Assembly: GCA_037126765.1 (NCBI GenBank) | Contig: JBBCBC010000027.1 | Coordinates: forward strand, 10,254,406 to 10,318,405 | Direction: 5' to 3' | DNA: 64,000 bases | From: Stenogyne calaminthoides | Lineage: Eukaryota; Streptophyta; Magnoliopsida; Lamiales; Lamiaceae | Shown here: in pieces, positions 47,145 through 58,620 of the stretch | Layout: each line of letters opens with the position of its first letter | How positions within the stretch are numbered: position 1 is the first letter of the stretch | Position numbers and translations under genes: made by a program | The notes under the pieces: generated by a model | The model's database searches: none | Told to the model about the DNA's origin: nothing | Seen by the model: only the letters and a program-made list of their open reading frames with translations

Positions 47145-50100
47145 ATCCACTAATTATTCATTTTCCTCCCCTAGTAAGAGATTGTATAGTGCTTGTGAGC
47201 TAGATTTAAGTACTTAATTCTGCTTTGCATTGAAAGAGCTATAATTCGTGAGGTACCAACTTGAATGATTGTGTAATTGTTTGGTATAGGGGACTTTTGG
47301 TTGTGATTTCTGCTTTGATTAATTTAATCATTTATATCCATGTAGAATGAAGATGCTGGTTTTTCTTTATGGATAATATGCTATATAAAAGAGGAAATAT
47401 TGTTAGGATGGTCAGTTTGTGCATGTCGGGTCCTCCGTCTTCCTTTTCTATGTGGCTTCTTTTGGGTCGTCACAGACTCGCTCCCATCTTCTCTGTTTAC
47501 ATATTGGTTTTAATTATGCTTATAGGTTAATTATTACCTTTTTTCAGTTTCGTTCTTCAATTTCTTGTTTAGCTTTGCTCAGATCCTTGGGTCTGCTATT
47601 GGTTATCTGATGATTTAGTTACGCTTGTGAGACAGGATGGTAGAAGTAAAGAAGAGAGGAGGATGATTATCTGATCAGAGTAATGATTTTTAATTTCCTA
47701 ATGAAGTTATTGGAAAATACAGAGTTGAGGTAATTCCTTTACCATCTTAAATCAGAGGCATGTTCTCGTCTCTTTTCTGCTGCAGTATCTTATTATTTCT
47801 AATTTCATACACATGTATGTGTGTGTGATAATAAGTAAGCTTATGGTAAAATCACTTTGTTTAATCATGTGGACATCTTGTGCTTCTGAACTGCTGGTAA
47901 AATGGTAATGGTTCCGCACGTTTCTACCTTGTCCTTTTTTTTCTGACACTTCTTTTGCTTCCTAAAAATTCATGATAAGAGTAATTTCCAGAACTAATAA
48001 ATTCATTCACTTTTAAGAGCAACATTCTTTAAAGAAATTTTAAAGACTACTATTGGTGGAACTTGGTCTCTTGTCACTCAAATCAATCCTTTTTGAACAA
48101 ATATTGTTTGGGGGGCATGTACTCAACTCTTGTTTATAGTTGCGTGAATATGTAAAACACTGCATTATTAACTTCTCTGCAATTTATAATAGTTTTTGTC
48201 GCACATATTGTTTGTTACGTTTCATAGTATGTCCCTCGATCCAAGAAAAGTATATGATATATTCATAGACGAACACTAACTGAGAATATAGGACATTGAT
48301 TTCTGCAGATGCTTACTTCTGGCCAAACTATTGAAACCTCGGATGGGTCAGTGGGTGTATTGAAGCAGCCGATTAGACAACACATTAGGAATCTCTTCCG
48401 TTCAGATTCACAGGGAGGGGTAAATAATTCGACTGAGATTTGGGTTCGGATATGGGAGACACAAATTTCCATTGGAAATTGAGACTGGTTTTGGGTATCA
48501 AAGAAGAGAGTTTGACAACTAGAAAGTCGAGCATCATGCAAGCTGAAATGATGTCTAAACAGTCAAGGCATAGAAACTTATGCAGACATATGCTCATTTA
48601 ATTATGGAAGTTGTAATTAGGCGTGTCTTAGTTTTGTTCATATGTGATGGCCCTAATGCATGAAAATGTCACTTTTGTAAATATACATATAGTGCGCCTT
48701 TCTAACTTTTCTCCATTAGAATTTTGTTCAATTGAATGTCTCTTCTTAAACCAATCAACAGGATTTGAGAATCTTTCCAAGAAGTAATGCATGAAATTAC
48801 GGGAGATTAACCGTATTAACCAATCAAATGTAATCAATAACACCCCTTAAAAAAAAAAAGGAGTTGGTTTTCCGTGAACTAGGTCTATGCTATTAACTTG
48901 TATTATTTAATTCATTTCACTCATTTTCAACATATTTTTCTAAACTATTAAACTTGACCTGTATTATACCTTGAGTAGGGTCAAATGTCATGAATTATAA
49001 ACAAGGTTCATAGCATGAACCAAATTTATACAAGTTTTTGTCCAAATAAAAATAACAAGTTTGAAACATGTAAATGGAAACTTGAACATGTAAAATCAAA
49101 TTATTGTTATTTAAATCTCATTATATAGTAGAAAAAATAACAATAAATTCAACAAATTCCTAAGGGTATGTTTTGTTCAAGTAAGGGTATGTTTTCTTTT
49201 TCTTTTTTACATCTTAACTTTGAAAGTCATAGTACAATTATATAAAAGTCAGCTCATTTTAAAGTGATGTTGTTTTATTCTCTACACATTTTGAATCCCC
49301 CTCTCCAGTTGCAACTCAAAAAGGATGTGAAAAGAAACAACAAGCCCTAGCTTCAAATTTTTTTTTTCACTATGATATCCTCATTGCCATTTTGGTTTTG
49401 ATCAATGACATGCGGAAAGAGTCAGAGATTTAGGTTGATAAACTTGGGATGTAATAAAATCAAACCGTTTGCAAACTATTCGAGATTCGGCTCGATAAAT
49501 ATTGATTTCAGCCCATTTAATAAAATTAGTCAACATATACAAACAAATTCAAATTCACAGTTTGTTGGCTCATGAACAGATTTATCCTTATTTTAATTAA
49601 ATAAAACTGTAGAATTTAGTAGATAATATATGATTTTTAGATATAAATATATAATTTTATTTTTATAATTAATTGATAAATAATCCAATTAAAAATTTAT
49701 ATTTATAGGTACGATTAATAGATAATATAGATTAGGAAAAAGTTGGGTGACTATGGGATGATACAACTTCATTCTAGACTAGGTAACACCAAAATTAAGA
49801 TTTTTTCTTCTTGATTTTTTTCCTAATCTTATTTTTATTATTGAAATTTTAAAATCCTTCATCTTATTTAGATTATGAAATTATGAAAATTATTTGCACC
49901 ACATGGTCGAAGATAACTGCACATTTTCAAGGACGGACAACGAGATAAAAAATAAAAATTAATTAGAAGATGAAACTCCAGGGGTTAGACCTGGTGACTC
50001 ACCCATTCAACAAAACTCAAGAATTTACAAGAGAAAATAAAGAAATACATCTACTGAAATTTCAAGAATCAGTTTCCTGTACATCTAAAAGATGATTACT

Positions 50101-50260
50101 AAATGCAACAGAAGCCGGCAGAAGGGTCACTTGATTGTGTCTTGAATCAAGACATAAATTGATTCTTGTAATAAGAGCATGGGTAAGATTTATTCTCAAT
50201 AGGGGTACAAGGACCTGGTTTTCACAAAAAAGTGTAATTTAAGAAAATAAAATGTTTGAG
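47145..50260. other. host sequence with exon-like blocks
   Basis: No TE ends visible. Two plus-strand blocks have good splice borders. About 47636-47730 follows GAGACAG and precedes GTAATTCC. About 48310-48419 follows TTTCTGCAG and precedes GGTAAATAA; its open frame reads MLTSGQTIETSDGSVGVL and KQPIRQHIRNLFRSDSQGG. I do not recognise the protein. These may be exons of the host gene split by the retrotransposons. 48600-50090 is AT-rich without recognisable content. Confidence 0.4.
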
Positions 50261-50319
50261 CAACAGACGAATTGGTGCACAGGTGCATAAATAGATTTTC
50301 ATTCCAACAAGAGAATGAA

Positions 50320-50512
50320 ATCCTGCATCATAAACTATGCTCAGCCGACACTTCTCATCCAATTAATGTCACTTTTAGTTTGCATCAGGTTTATGCAAAA
50401 GTTTGTACAGGCTGCATATGAAATTAAAAAAGTGAAATACACAGCAGTGGAATGGTATCCTACGCAACCAATTCCACTCGGCATGATGAACTGTTCCAAA
50501 TGAACCTGTAGA
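50320..50512 (-). pseudogene. Raf-like MAPKKK (CTR1/EDR1 type) kinase fragment
   Basis: Read on the minus strand, a block after a CTTCTACAG acceptor encodes GSFGTVHHAEW (about 50505-50470), the Gly-rich loop of CTR1/EDR1-like kinases (family GSFGTVHRAEW). About 90 bp further, after TATGCAG, comes SLYKLLHKPDA (about 50413-50380) and then LDEKCRLSIVYDA (50361-50322), matching GSLYRLLHKPGAR...LDERRRLSMAYDVA. The intervening catalytic-lysine and alpha-C region is absent, and a stop lies between the last two blocks. In plants these kinases act in ethylene and defence signalling. Only about 60 residues remain, so this is a relic, with intron traces rather than a processed copy. Confidence 0.65.
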
Positions 50513-51180
50513 AGCAAACAACCAAACAAGCATGACATAGAATTCAGAAGTCAGGATTCTCTCTATTGGGTTCAATCATTTATGGAAAAGCAAAGCCTAC
50601 AAAGATCACCATTGTCCCCAACTTTAAACACAAAACTTTGAATCACATTCACATGAAACTGTGGAAAATTTTATTTTTCGATCACTATCTTTACAAGCTT
50701 GCAAAAATTAAACCACTATCTTTTAAATTGGGCAAATTCAAGCCAAATTTCACCAAATGCAGGATACATCTAACAGGAGGACTCAATGGGGCCTGGTTCC
50801 TATCAAAGACTTTTTTAATTCAATTTTTTTTATCATACTTTTTTAATTCAATTGATATTAATTGTCTGGAGAATTAGAAGCCGATACTTATTATGGGGCG
50901 AGGCTTTTCTAATTCAGTTTACAGAAGTTTCATGCAAATTATCGAAAGGGAAAAACCCTGTTTATTTCAGATATCAAGTATCTTAAAAGAATGAAACTCG
51001 AAATATGAAGATAAACTCTGAATGATAATATATGACAGGGGAAAAACAAGATTTATACACATGAATCTAGCTTAATTGATTGATTCAAGAACCACAAGAT
51101 CAAAATATATTGAAAGGCTAAAATGAAAGAAAAATAATCACAAAAATAATCATAAAAAAAGAAAGACAAAAACTTATATA
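50513..51180. other. intergenic
   Basis: No coding region or element recognised. A plus-strand frame at 50566-50877 stays open for 103 codons but its translation (Lys/Asn/Phe-rich) shows no domain and probably reflects base composition. Confidence 0.5.
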
Positions 51181-51181
51181 G

Positions 51182-51390
51182 ACCTGGTTCATGCTATGAA
51201 CTCGGTTATTTAAGTATCACTGTTACATACAAAAACTCTCATTGTTATGTATAAAAACTATTACTGTTATGAACAAAAACAATCACTGTTTAGAAAATAT
51301 TTTATATTTTTAAACAGTGAATGTTTTTGTGCATAACAGTGATAGTTTTTACACATAACAGTGATAGAGTTCATGTGTGAACCTGGTTCA
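51182..51390. repeat. foldback (long imperfect palindrome) with internal subrepeats
   Basis: The left half from ACCTGGTTCATGCTATGAAC pairs with the right half ending GAACCTGGT, around a centre near 51305. Each arm of about 95 bp contains three variants of a unit like ATCACTGTTATGTACAAAAAC. A separate small perfect hairpin, GTGAACCTG-GTT-CAGGTTCAC, sits at the right edge (51379-51399). If transcribed, it would fold into a long hairpin of the kind that yields small RNAs. Confidence 0.75.
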
Positions 51391-51955
51391 GGTTCACATG
51401 AGTGTTACTCAAAAAGAAAATCATAATTGGAATCACAACTAGGTCAATCACAAAATTGAATAATAATCTGGAATCAGTATTCACCATAACTTTGCCTAAA
51501 TTATGAATCGCAAAACTCTAAATAGTATCCTCATTTTTTTCTAACTTGTCGAAAATCGAAAATTGAAATCAGTTAATCATTTTAATAAATCCGAACAAAA
51601 TGGATCCGAACAATTTACCAGGAAGTGGCCGATGGATACGAATTACCAGGTCGTTAGAGCACGCAAGCGAGTCGCCTGATAAAAATCACCTTCACGGGAA
51701 CAACTTGAACCGATTAAATCAAAAGCAAGATTGATGAATAATTTGAAGGATGAGAAAGGAATTAGGTTTGTGATCTGTTGGTTTTCGGAAAAATTTGTCT
51801 CAAGTACCATTTATAAAGCACCCTTACTCTTAGGTACATCCACTTTTTACTCTTATTATAAGGTGCAATTTATACCATTTTTACCCTTTAATTTATTTTT
51901 CCATTATTTTAATTTTTTTTAAATACCTTCTATTTACCCACCCCCACCCTCCAAT

Positions 51956-53798
51956 TGTTGGAGAATTAATTGTCCGAATCTATTCGGGATGAATAATTAA
52001 ATACAAATTTAATTCTTGACAATTATTAATAACATGAATTAACCCATATTAATTCAAATAATAATTCAACAACAAATCATGCATATAAACAGCTCACGTA
52101 AATCCTACGCATGCGGAATTACTACGAGTTTACGTGAACTTACCTCTTGGAATGGCAATGGTCTTGTATATGAAAACACACCAAAAGTTCTTACCAAGTA
52201 TTCCCTAGTCCTTGCTCGACAATCCGGTGGAAGGATACTCGTTAACAATTAACAAAAGGAAAAATAAACTTTGTTGCACCACTTTTGTGGATTTACTAAT
52301 TTTTCCAGCACATGGAATTGTACTTGGGAATGAAAGAATCATCCCCTATTTATAGATGGGGTGGTGGACGATTTTTAGGGAAGAAAAACAATGTGGAAAA
52401 ATCTTTTCTTGATCTCCAAGAAATCTTGAATATATCTCCTATATTATTTTCCCCATAATTAAAATATTCCACAAAAATCCCACCTCATCTTGCTATGGTG
52501 TATTTTTCGAAAAAGAGGGAACAAGAATCCAAGATTTGGATCTTCTTGAATTTATGAGATATTCTTGTATTTCAAGAAATACATATCTTCCATAATATCT
52601 TTTCAAGAAAATCAAGAAAATCTTTCTTTCCCCTTTTTTTCAAAATTTCAAAATTATCTATATGAACGACCAAGTGGGAGATTTCTTGAATTTAATGAGA
52701 TAATCTTGTATTCCAAGAATACATATATTCATTCCATAACAAAATTCAAAGAAAATATTTCTCCCCTTTTATCCATAATTTTCGAAAAAAACAAGGAAAA
52801 ATAGGCAACAAATTTATTTTATTTTTAAACACCTTTTTCAGTTATTGGACTTTATCTTGGGCTACTTGGGGGGCCTTTAGGAGAATTAAGATTGGACCTT
52901 CCAATGGATCTTTAATTATCAATATTGAGCCACAATATTATTCAGGCCCATAAATATTAATTAATCCCACTACATAATTAATATTGCACTATCCATCTTA
53001 ACCCATATTACAGTTAATATGGCTTCCGATTATTATTTTCCTTGTTTAAGATTATCTAGCCCATTAATTAATTCAAGCCACTGAAATAGCTTTCCATTAA
53101 TTAATATCTTTTATCCTTGGTAAAGGAACGGTTCAACATTATTATCCATCAATAAACTAGTTCCACTTGCAAGATTTGGTATGATAAAACTTATGAACCT
53201 CCCAAACCGGCGAATCAACAAGCGTACTTGCACACGATTCTCCGTATTAAATCTTAGCAATTGCATGTGACCAATAATATTGCCCAAGATATAGGGTATT
53301 GAATCTCATTGATTCTCTTCCCATAATAAGTCAAAGCAATAGTTACTAACCATACGCAATCCTATTTAAGGGACGAAGATTAAGAAATAACTAACCACTG
53401 AGGTCTAATTCTTCCTAGTTCAGTTCTGAAGAATTTATCCTCATGTAGGTCCTCTTCAATGCATCAGTCATGCACTAGTGTAATCTCTTGGTCAAGACAA
53501 ACCAATCTGAGCCTTACACTACAACCTTTCACAATGGATTGTTCATTTCCATCTAGGTCGTGAATGGTGTACTTTTAATTACAAGGAACTGTTAATTTAA
53601 TATTCTGTGATCTTGGTATCACTAAATTAACTACAATGTAACACGTACTATTTATTGAACAGTTATGCAGTAAATATATGTAACATTCGATGATATTTAA
53701 AGCATCGGTGATAAACAATTTATTTCAGTAAATAAGTCCGAAATTCAGTTAGTCTGATTATACAAAGTAAAAGCATACTTTCCAGTATAATCCCAACA
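51956..53798 (-). mobile_element. family B solo LTR
   Basis: It runs from TGTTGGAGAATTAATTG to AGTATAATCCCAACA (1843 bp) with CCAAT directly on both sides (51951-51955 and 53799-53803). No internal region is present, so it formed by recombination between two LTRs. It contains the TATTTATAGATGGGG promoter-like part near 52348, then ATTGGACTTTATCTTGGGC, CACACGATTCTC and CAAGACAAACCAATCTGAG, in the same order as the other copies. Confidence 0.93.
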
Positions 53799-53803
53799 CC
53801 AAT

Positions 53804-54420
53804 CTCCCCTCACTTGTCACTCTCTTTCTCAGTAACCCTTCCCAACCCCATATCACTTTCTCTTCAATTCAAATTAACCACCGGCCACCACTCAAACCCA
53901 AGGTGACCTGCTACACCATCTGCTTGAAATTCACCAGATTAAATGCGTGATAAACTTCTTCGTTCTTGCGTTTTTTTGATGCTCAAGATTTCCACTTGAC
54001 CACCTTTTTATTCACGGTAGCGAGCCTCGTTTTTGGATCCGCCTTGGTGGTCGGCATTTGGATCGGCGGCGGCGCGAAGAGAGAATCCACCATTTTGTCC
54101 AAGAAGACGGATCTGGATGGATTTGGGCGACGGATCTGGCATTTTTTTGGGGGGGGACGACAGATCTGGATTTATTTTTCCAAAGGTACTATATCTTTCC
54201 TCGTTTTTTTTTTAAATACCGATTAAATTGAAAAATTAATTAATTGATTTTGTTGTTTTGCTTGCCGTCTCTGTGCAATGCATGTAGGATTATAAGCATG
54301 AAGAAACGAAGGGCACTGATCGGAATAACAAAAGAAGAAAAGAATATGGGATTAATTCTCAATTTAACAACAATGCGAAAAGGATTATTTCATGGATTAT
54401 ATTAAGGGTTGATTTTTTGT
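53804..54420 (+). pseudogene. captured two-exon gene-like sequence, unrecognised
   Basis: After a CT-rich leader (53804-53940) a frame from 53966 encodes a hydrophobic start, FLFTVASLVFGSALVVGIWI, followed by a charged part with KKTDLDGFGRRIW. It reaches a good donor, CCAAAG/GTACTA, at about 54186. An acceptor TGCATGTAG lies at about 54288 and is followed by a Lys-rich exon (DYKHEETKGTDRNNKRRKEY). The frame soon closes. I do not recognise the family. GC content in exon one is much above the surroundings, and the position inside inverted repeats suggests capture from a host gene. Confidence 0.45.
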
Positions 54421-54599
54421 GTAATTATTTTATTTGCAGATTTCTGTATTTTGCAGATTTGTGTTGGTTTTTGTAATTTTCTGGTTTAATTTTGTAGATT
54501 TGTGTAATTTGTAATTTAGGGTTTCTTTATTTTAAATTTTAGTTGTCAATTTTAGTTGTAGATGTATTTTTTATTTGTAATGTTTATAGAATTTTTTTG

Positions 54600-55150
54600 G
54601 GCTAATAGTATTTATTACTAAAAAAATGGGAGTGTGCAGATTTTTTTGGGGTTATGCTTTTAATTATGGGTGTGCAGAATTTTAAATAAAATGACAGATG
54701 ATCAAAACAAAAAATTGGGCGTGCCGAATTTTGTATGGGTGTGCAGAATTTTAAAATAAAAGGACAGATGATTAAAAAAAATTGGGGTGTGCAGAATTTT
54801 TTATGTGTGTACAGATTTTTTTTACGGATGTGCAGAAATGTGGGGTGTGCAAAATCTTAAATAAAAGGACAAATGATTAAAAAAATGACAAAAACTCATA
54901 TGAGACGGTCTCATACATGAGTCGAGATACAAACTAGTACAAAACTACACCCACTATTCCTAAAGTCTTAAAGCGTCATATGCCCAAATTATGCTCCATC
55001 TCACAATGAGACCGTCTCACGCAAGTGTGCCTCTTAAAAAAATGGTGTGCAGAATTTTTTATTGAGTGTGCAGCTTTTTTTTTTTTTACGGGTGTGCGAA
55101 AAATTTTATATAAAAGAAAAAACGATTAAATTTTATTTTGGAGTGTACCG
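54600..55150 (+). repeat. irregular array of GGGTGTGCAGAATTTT units
   Basis: About nine copies of (G)GTGTGCAGA(A)TTTT and variants lie at uneven spacing. Several continue with AAATAAAAGGACAGATGATTAAA. A palindromic TGAGACGGTCTCA near 54901 and its partner ATGAGACCGTCTCAC near 55009 interrupt the array and bracket about 110 bp, which may be a separate small insertion. Confidence 0.6.
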
Positions 55151-55449
55151 ATTTTTTTTTACTAATATTAAAAAAATTAATTAAATAAAATTACAGTTAA
55201 TTAAAAAAAATTAGTAAAATTTAAAATCTAAAATATGCAATTTTTTTTGCTAATATATATATATTTTTTTAAATAATTAAATAAAAGTACAGATAAAAAA
55301 ATCAGTAAAATTTAAAATTCAATGTCTATATATTATTCTATACATAAGGGCAATTTAGATATTTTGGTCCAATTTTAGCACTTTAGAGTAAGGATTAAAA
55401 AGTAGTGGGCCTTAGAGTAAGAGTGTTTTATAAATTGCACCTAATAGTA

Positions 55450-57040
55450 ATTGCCCCTTGGTTTTTTTTGTAGGAAGGTTGGATTGTAAATTTATTAATG
55501 ATAATTTAGGGTTCTTATGATAAGAATGTTGTTATATGATGGACGGTGTTAACTATTATGATTCAATGTTGTGATATATTTTGAATTCAATCATTTTTTC
55601 TTAAAATTATTTATTGACAAATTTTTAAATTTTAATTATATTTTTAAATCAGTAAATTAATTATATGAGTATGATAGAACGACACAGTACGATGATTAGT
55701 GCGATGCAGTACGACACTTAGTACAAAAAGTAACAGGTTATTAAATTTAAGCCTTTGAATTTAAAATCTAATGACTCAGATTAACTGACTATTGACAGTC
55801 AGTACAACACCCTGATTGTTGTACGAAACACTCATCTAATATTATTACTTAATTTAGTACTCCTAAATAGGAGGAGTATTATTTAGCCTCTCCGTCATAC
55901 AATTATAAACAGAGTGTGTTTCATGTGCACCGGGTGCACCGTGTACTCATAGTGCATTTTAAAAGCGTGCAACTATACAAAATATAAACGTGTAACTATT
56001 CCAAACAAAAGCATGCACCTATGTCTCAATATTAACAGTTGCACTTTTCTTTGCAAATAAGTCGCATTTTTCAGCATAACAAGTTGCACGCTTCTAAAAC
56101 GCGATATGAGTGCACTTTTACATCCGAAATAAGATACAAGATCTAGCCTTATAAACAAAGCTGTCATTTTTGGGTGTCTTATTATATATGCTTATTTTGC
56201 TTTTTAATGGATACTCCAATTACTTCATCCATTTCAAATTTCTAATTATATAGGTTGATTGAGTTTTATATATATATTTTTTTTTTTTTTTGATAAATTA
56301 GACAAGTATAATTTTTATTATAATTGTAATTAATAATTGTTATAATTTTCAGCATAATTAATGTATAAAGTTATATTAATAAATTAATTAAAATAATTAT
56401 TCTATATAAAAATAAGTTTATATATTTGGGATATCAATAAAAATAAAATAAGTCTATATAATTGGGATAAAGAGGGAGTCCCTCTTTTTTCCCGAGTTCC
56501 CCTATTTAATTTTAGGAAGTGTCCATATTTCATAATTTTAATGTCATTAAGCGTAGAAGTGGAAATTTACTATGAATTAAATGAGTTTATCATGTTTTTC
56601 TACGGCTAAGTCTTATATATGCACTTAGGTATATTATGACATTTTATAGTGTATTTTAGATAATGTAACGTGTTGAATCTGAAATATATAATTTGTTTAA
56701 ATTGAACCGGTGATTTAAACCGAAATTGTCCCATAATTTTTTACCTTTATTGAAATAGTCCCATAACTATTAACATTTACAATTTAGTCCCATAAATATT
56801 CAATTTATTTCAATTTAGTCACAAGCCACTGGAGATCGATCAGAAACACCAAAAATGATGTCGTTTTAATTAAGAAAATTAGGGGTGCGTGATAGACAAA
56901 CGATTATGAGACGAATTTGGTTTAAATCCCAATTGAATCGTCAATTATTAATAAAAAAATTAATTCTAAAATACGCTATAAAATGACGCGCAGCTCTTAA
57001 TACTACCGGACCCACTCATTTTCTACTTATTTTAATTTGT
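55450..57040. other. intergenic, AT-rich, with dispersed repeats
   Basis: It contains an inverted copy of the 33.3-kb repeat at about 55780-55880 (GACTATTGACAGTCAGTACA, then ACTCCTAAATAGGAGGAGTA). At 55920-56130 there is a run with repeated GTGCA/TGCAC words. A block at about 56725-56830 has GTCCCATAA repeated three times, similar in style to the array near 63 kb. No gene recognised. Confidence 0.5.
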
Positions 57041-57244
57041 ATGTTACTGTTGCAGAGAAGGAGTATTATCATAAGTAAAAGAAAAATTAAAACAAGGTGC
57101 AGACCCGACGCTTTTATCAAAACGAATGAAGATACAGGAAATGACAAAAAAAAAGGAAGTACTACTTACCAGCTTTATTTTGAAATACAATTTGGAATAA
57201 GAAAATTCCCAGGATGACTCTACTTCAAAATACAATTTGGAATA

Positions 57245-58620
57245 GAAAATTCGCACGCATTATTACTTCATCTTCGCTATAACAGGAATGCTCTGTTCAT
57301 GCCAGAAATAGTTATCAGGATCAACCTTGGATTTCACCATAACCAATCTATCAAAGTTCCCTTCAACCAAACTCGCACTACCAAATTTCCCATTCATTCC
57401 CAACTCAACATCTCTGTAATTCACATAAGCCTCTCTTGGATTCTAGGGTGGATTACTCACATCCACATTCGGGAACGGGGTTTCGGAACTGACAATCATC
57501 CCTCCAAACGGGTTCCATATCGTCAGCGGCGAATCCTCTTCCAACAAAATCTCCCACAGCCCTTCAAGGCCTGTTTGGGAATCAGACTTGTGATGAAATC
57601 CGATTTTACCTTGAAGTAGCTGTTGAACGGAGCTTTCCCTTGGAGGAGAATTTCTGACCTCGGGAAATTTCCGAACATAAACGCCTCGATCCAGCTCATT
57701 TCAACGGTGTGCCAACTCCAATTCAGGAAATTCCTTCTCCATAATTGTCATAAGTGCGTTAGCTCGTAGCTACTTAGTATAGTCCTCTTGCCCATTTTGG
57801 TGACATTAACCGGTTGTATCAGCACTCTAATGAACAGATTTTCATCAATCGTACTTGCAACATTCTGCCATTTGTACAGAATCTCTGTTCCAGCGTTCTT
57901 GGAATGTTGAAAACCGTTACAATTTCAGGTACTTTGACCAATTTAACCTTCCATGATAAAATAACTCCGAAACGGCCACCCTCGCCTCCTCTGATCGCCC
58001 AGAAGAGATCCTCGCCCATCGATTTTCTTGTTGGAATTTTTGAGGTGAATGGAAAAGTCACCTGTGTATTAGATGAAGAGGTATGAAGTGAAATGTCAGT
58101 GCCAAAAATCTATAAATACACCCTCCCCATTCCACTGAATAACACCGATTTTAACTCTGGATCATTCACTCGATAATTGATTCTTGAGTCTTATGTTTTC
58201 TAGTCTCTAACCTTATTTTCGTGTTCGCTCAGAATATTAGCCGAAAGGGTGGGACGCTGAGCGCAGTGGGAAAAGAAGAGTCGCGTCTCCATTTTGTGAG
58301 GGGGGGTTGCTGGACCACCCATTTTTTGATGCGATACACGCCTCGAAGATGGTGGCGCCCGACGGCTGCAAATGCGACATGAGGATGGTTTCGTTGGCCT
58401 GTGGACAGGTGCGCCTCTATGATTGATATTTTGCCGCACGATGAATGGCGAATGAGCCTGTTGAATTCTTGGGGCCTAAATTAATTACGTTCATTCCCAA
58501 CTCAACATCTCTGCAATTCACATAAGCCTCTCTTGGATTCTCGGGCGAAAAAGCAGCCATGTAATTAAACAATTTATTCATCCACTCGCAACGCTTACTC
58601 ACATCCACATTTTTTGATGC
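57245..58620 (-). pseudogene. berberine-bridge-enzyme-like oxidase pseudogene (copy 2), scrambled
   Basis: A relative of the 10.9-12.5 kb pseudogene. From the right there is a C-terminal piece (58620-58491: KRCEWMNKLFNYMAAFSPEN, NPREAYVNCRDVELGMN), then unrelated sequence. Next is an FAD-domain piece (58045-57900: KSMGEDLFWAIRGGEGGRFG), a middle part with breaks (57890-57480) and a second C-terminal piece to the stop at 57248 (NPREAYVNYRDVELGMNGKF, KVDPDNYFWHEQSIP). The C-terminal region is therefore present twice and in the wrong order. The N-terminal half with the His and Cys that hold FAD is missing. Family role: FAD-linked oxidation of secreted-pathway substrates; this copy cannot function. 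Confidence 0.8.

Larger units (their letters stand above)
51806..55445. mobile_element. terminal-inverted-repeat element with captured gene-like sequence (MULE-like candidate)
   Basis: The left arm (about 51806-51875, ATTTATAAAGCACCCTTACT and on) is matched in inverted orientation by the right arm (about 55375-55445, reverse complement ATTTATAAAACACTCTTACT and on) over about 70 bp. Between them is a gene-like two-exon region, an array of GTGTGCAG repeats, and a nested solo LTR. Without that LTR the element is about 1.8 kb. Long arms around a captured gene piece suggest a Pack-MULE, but no 9-bp duplication was identified. Confidence 0.5.

Noticed and set aside
54033..54215. Second plus-strand frame (MDPPWWSAFGSAAARR) in the captured gene piece
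   Set aside because: It overlaps the 53966 frame in another register; only one can be coding and the 53966 frame starts with a plausible hydrophobic segment.
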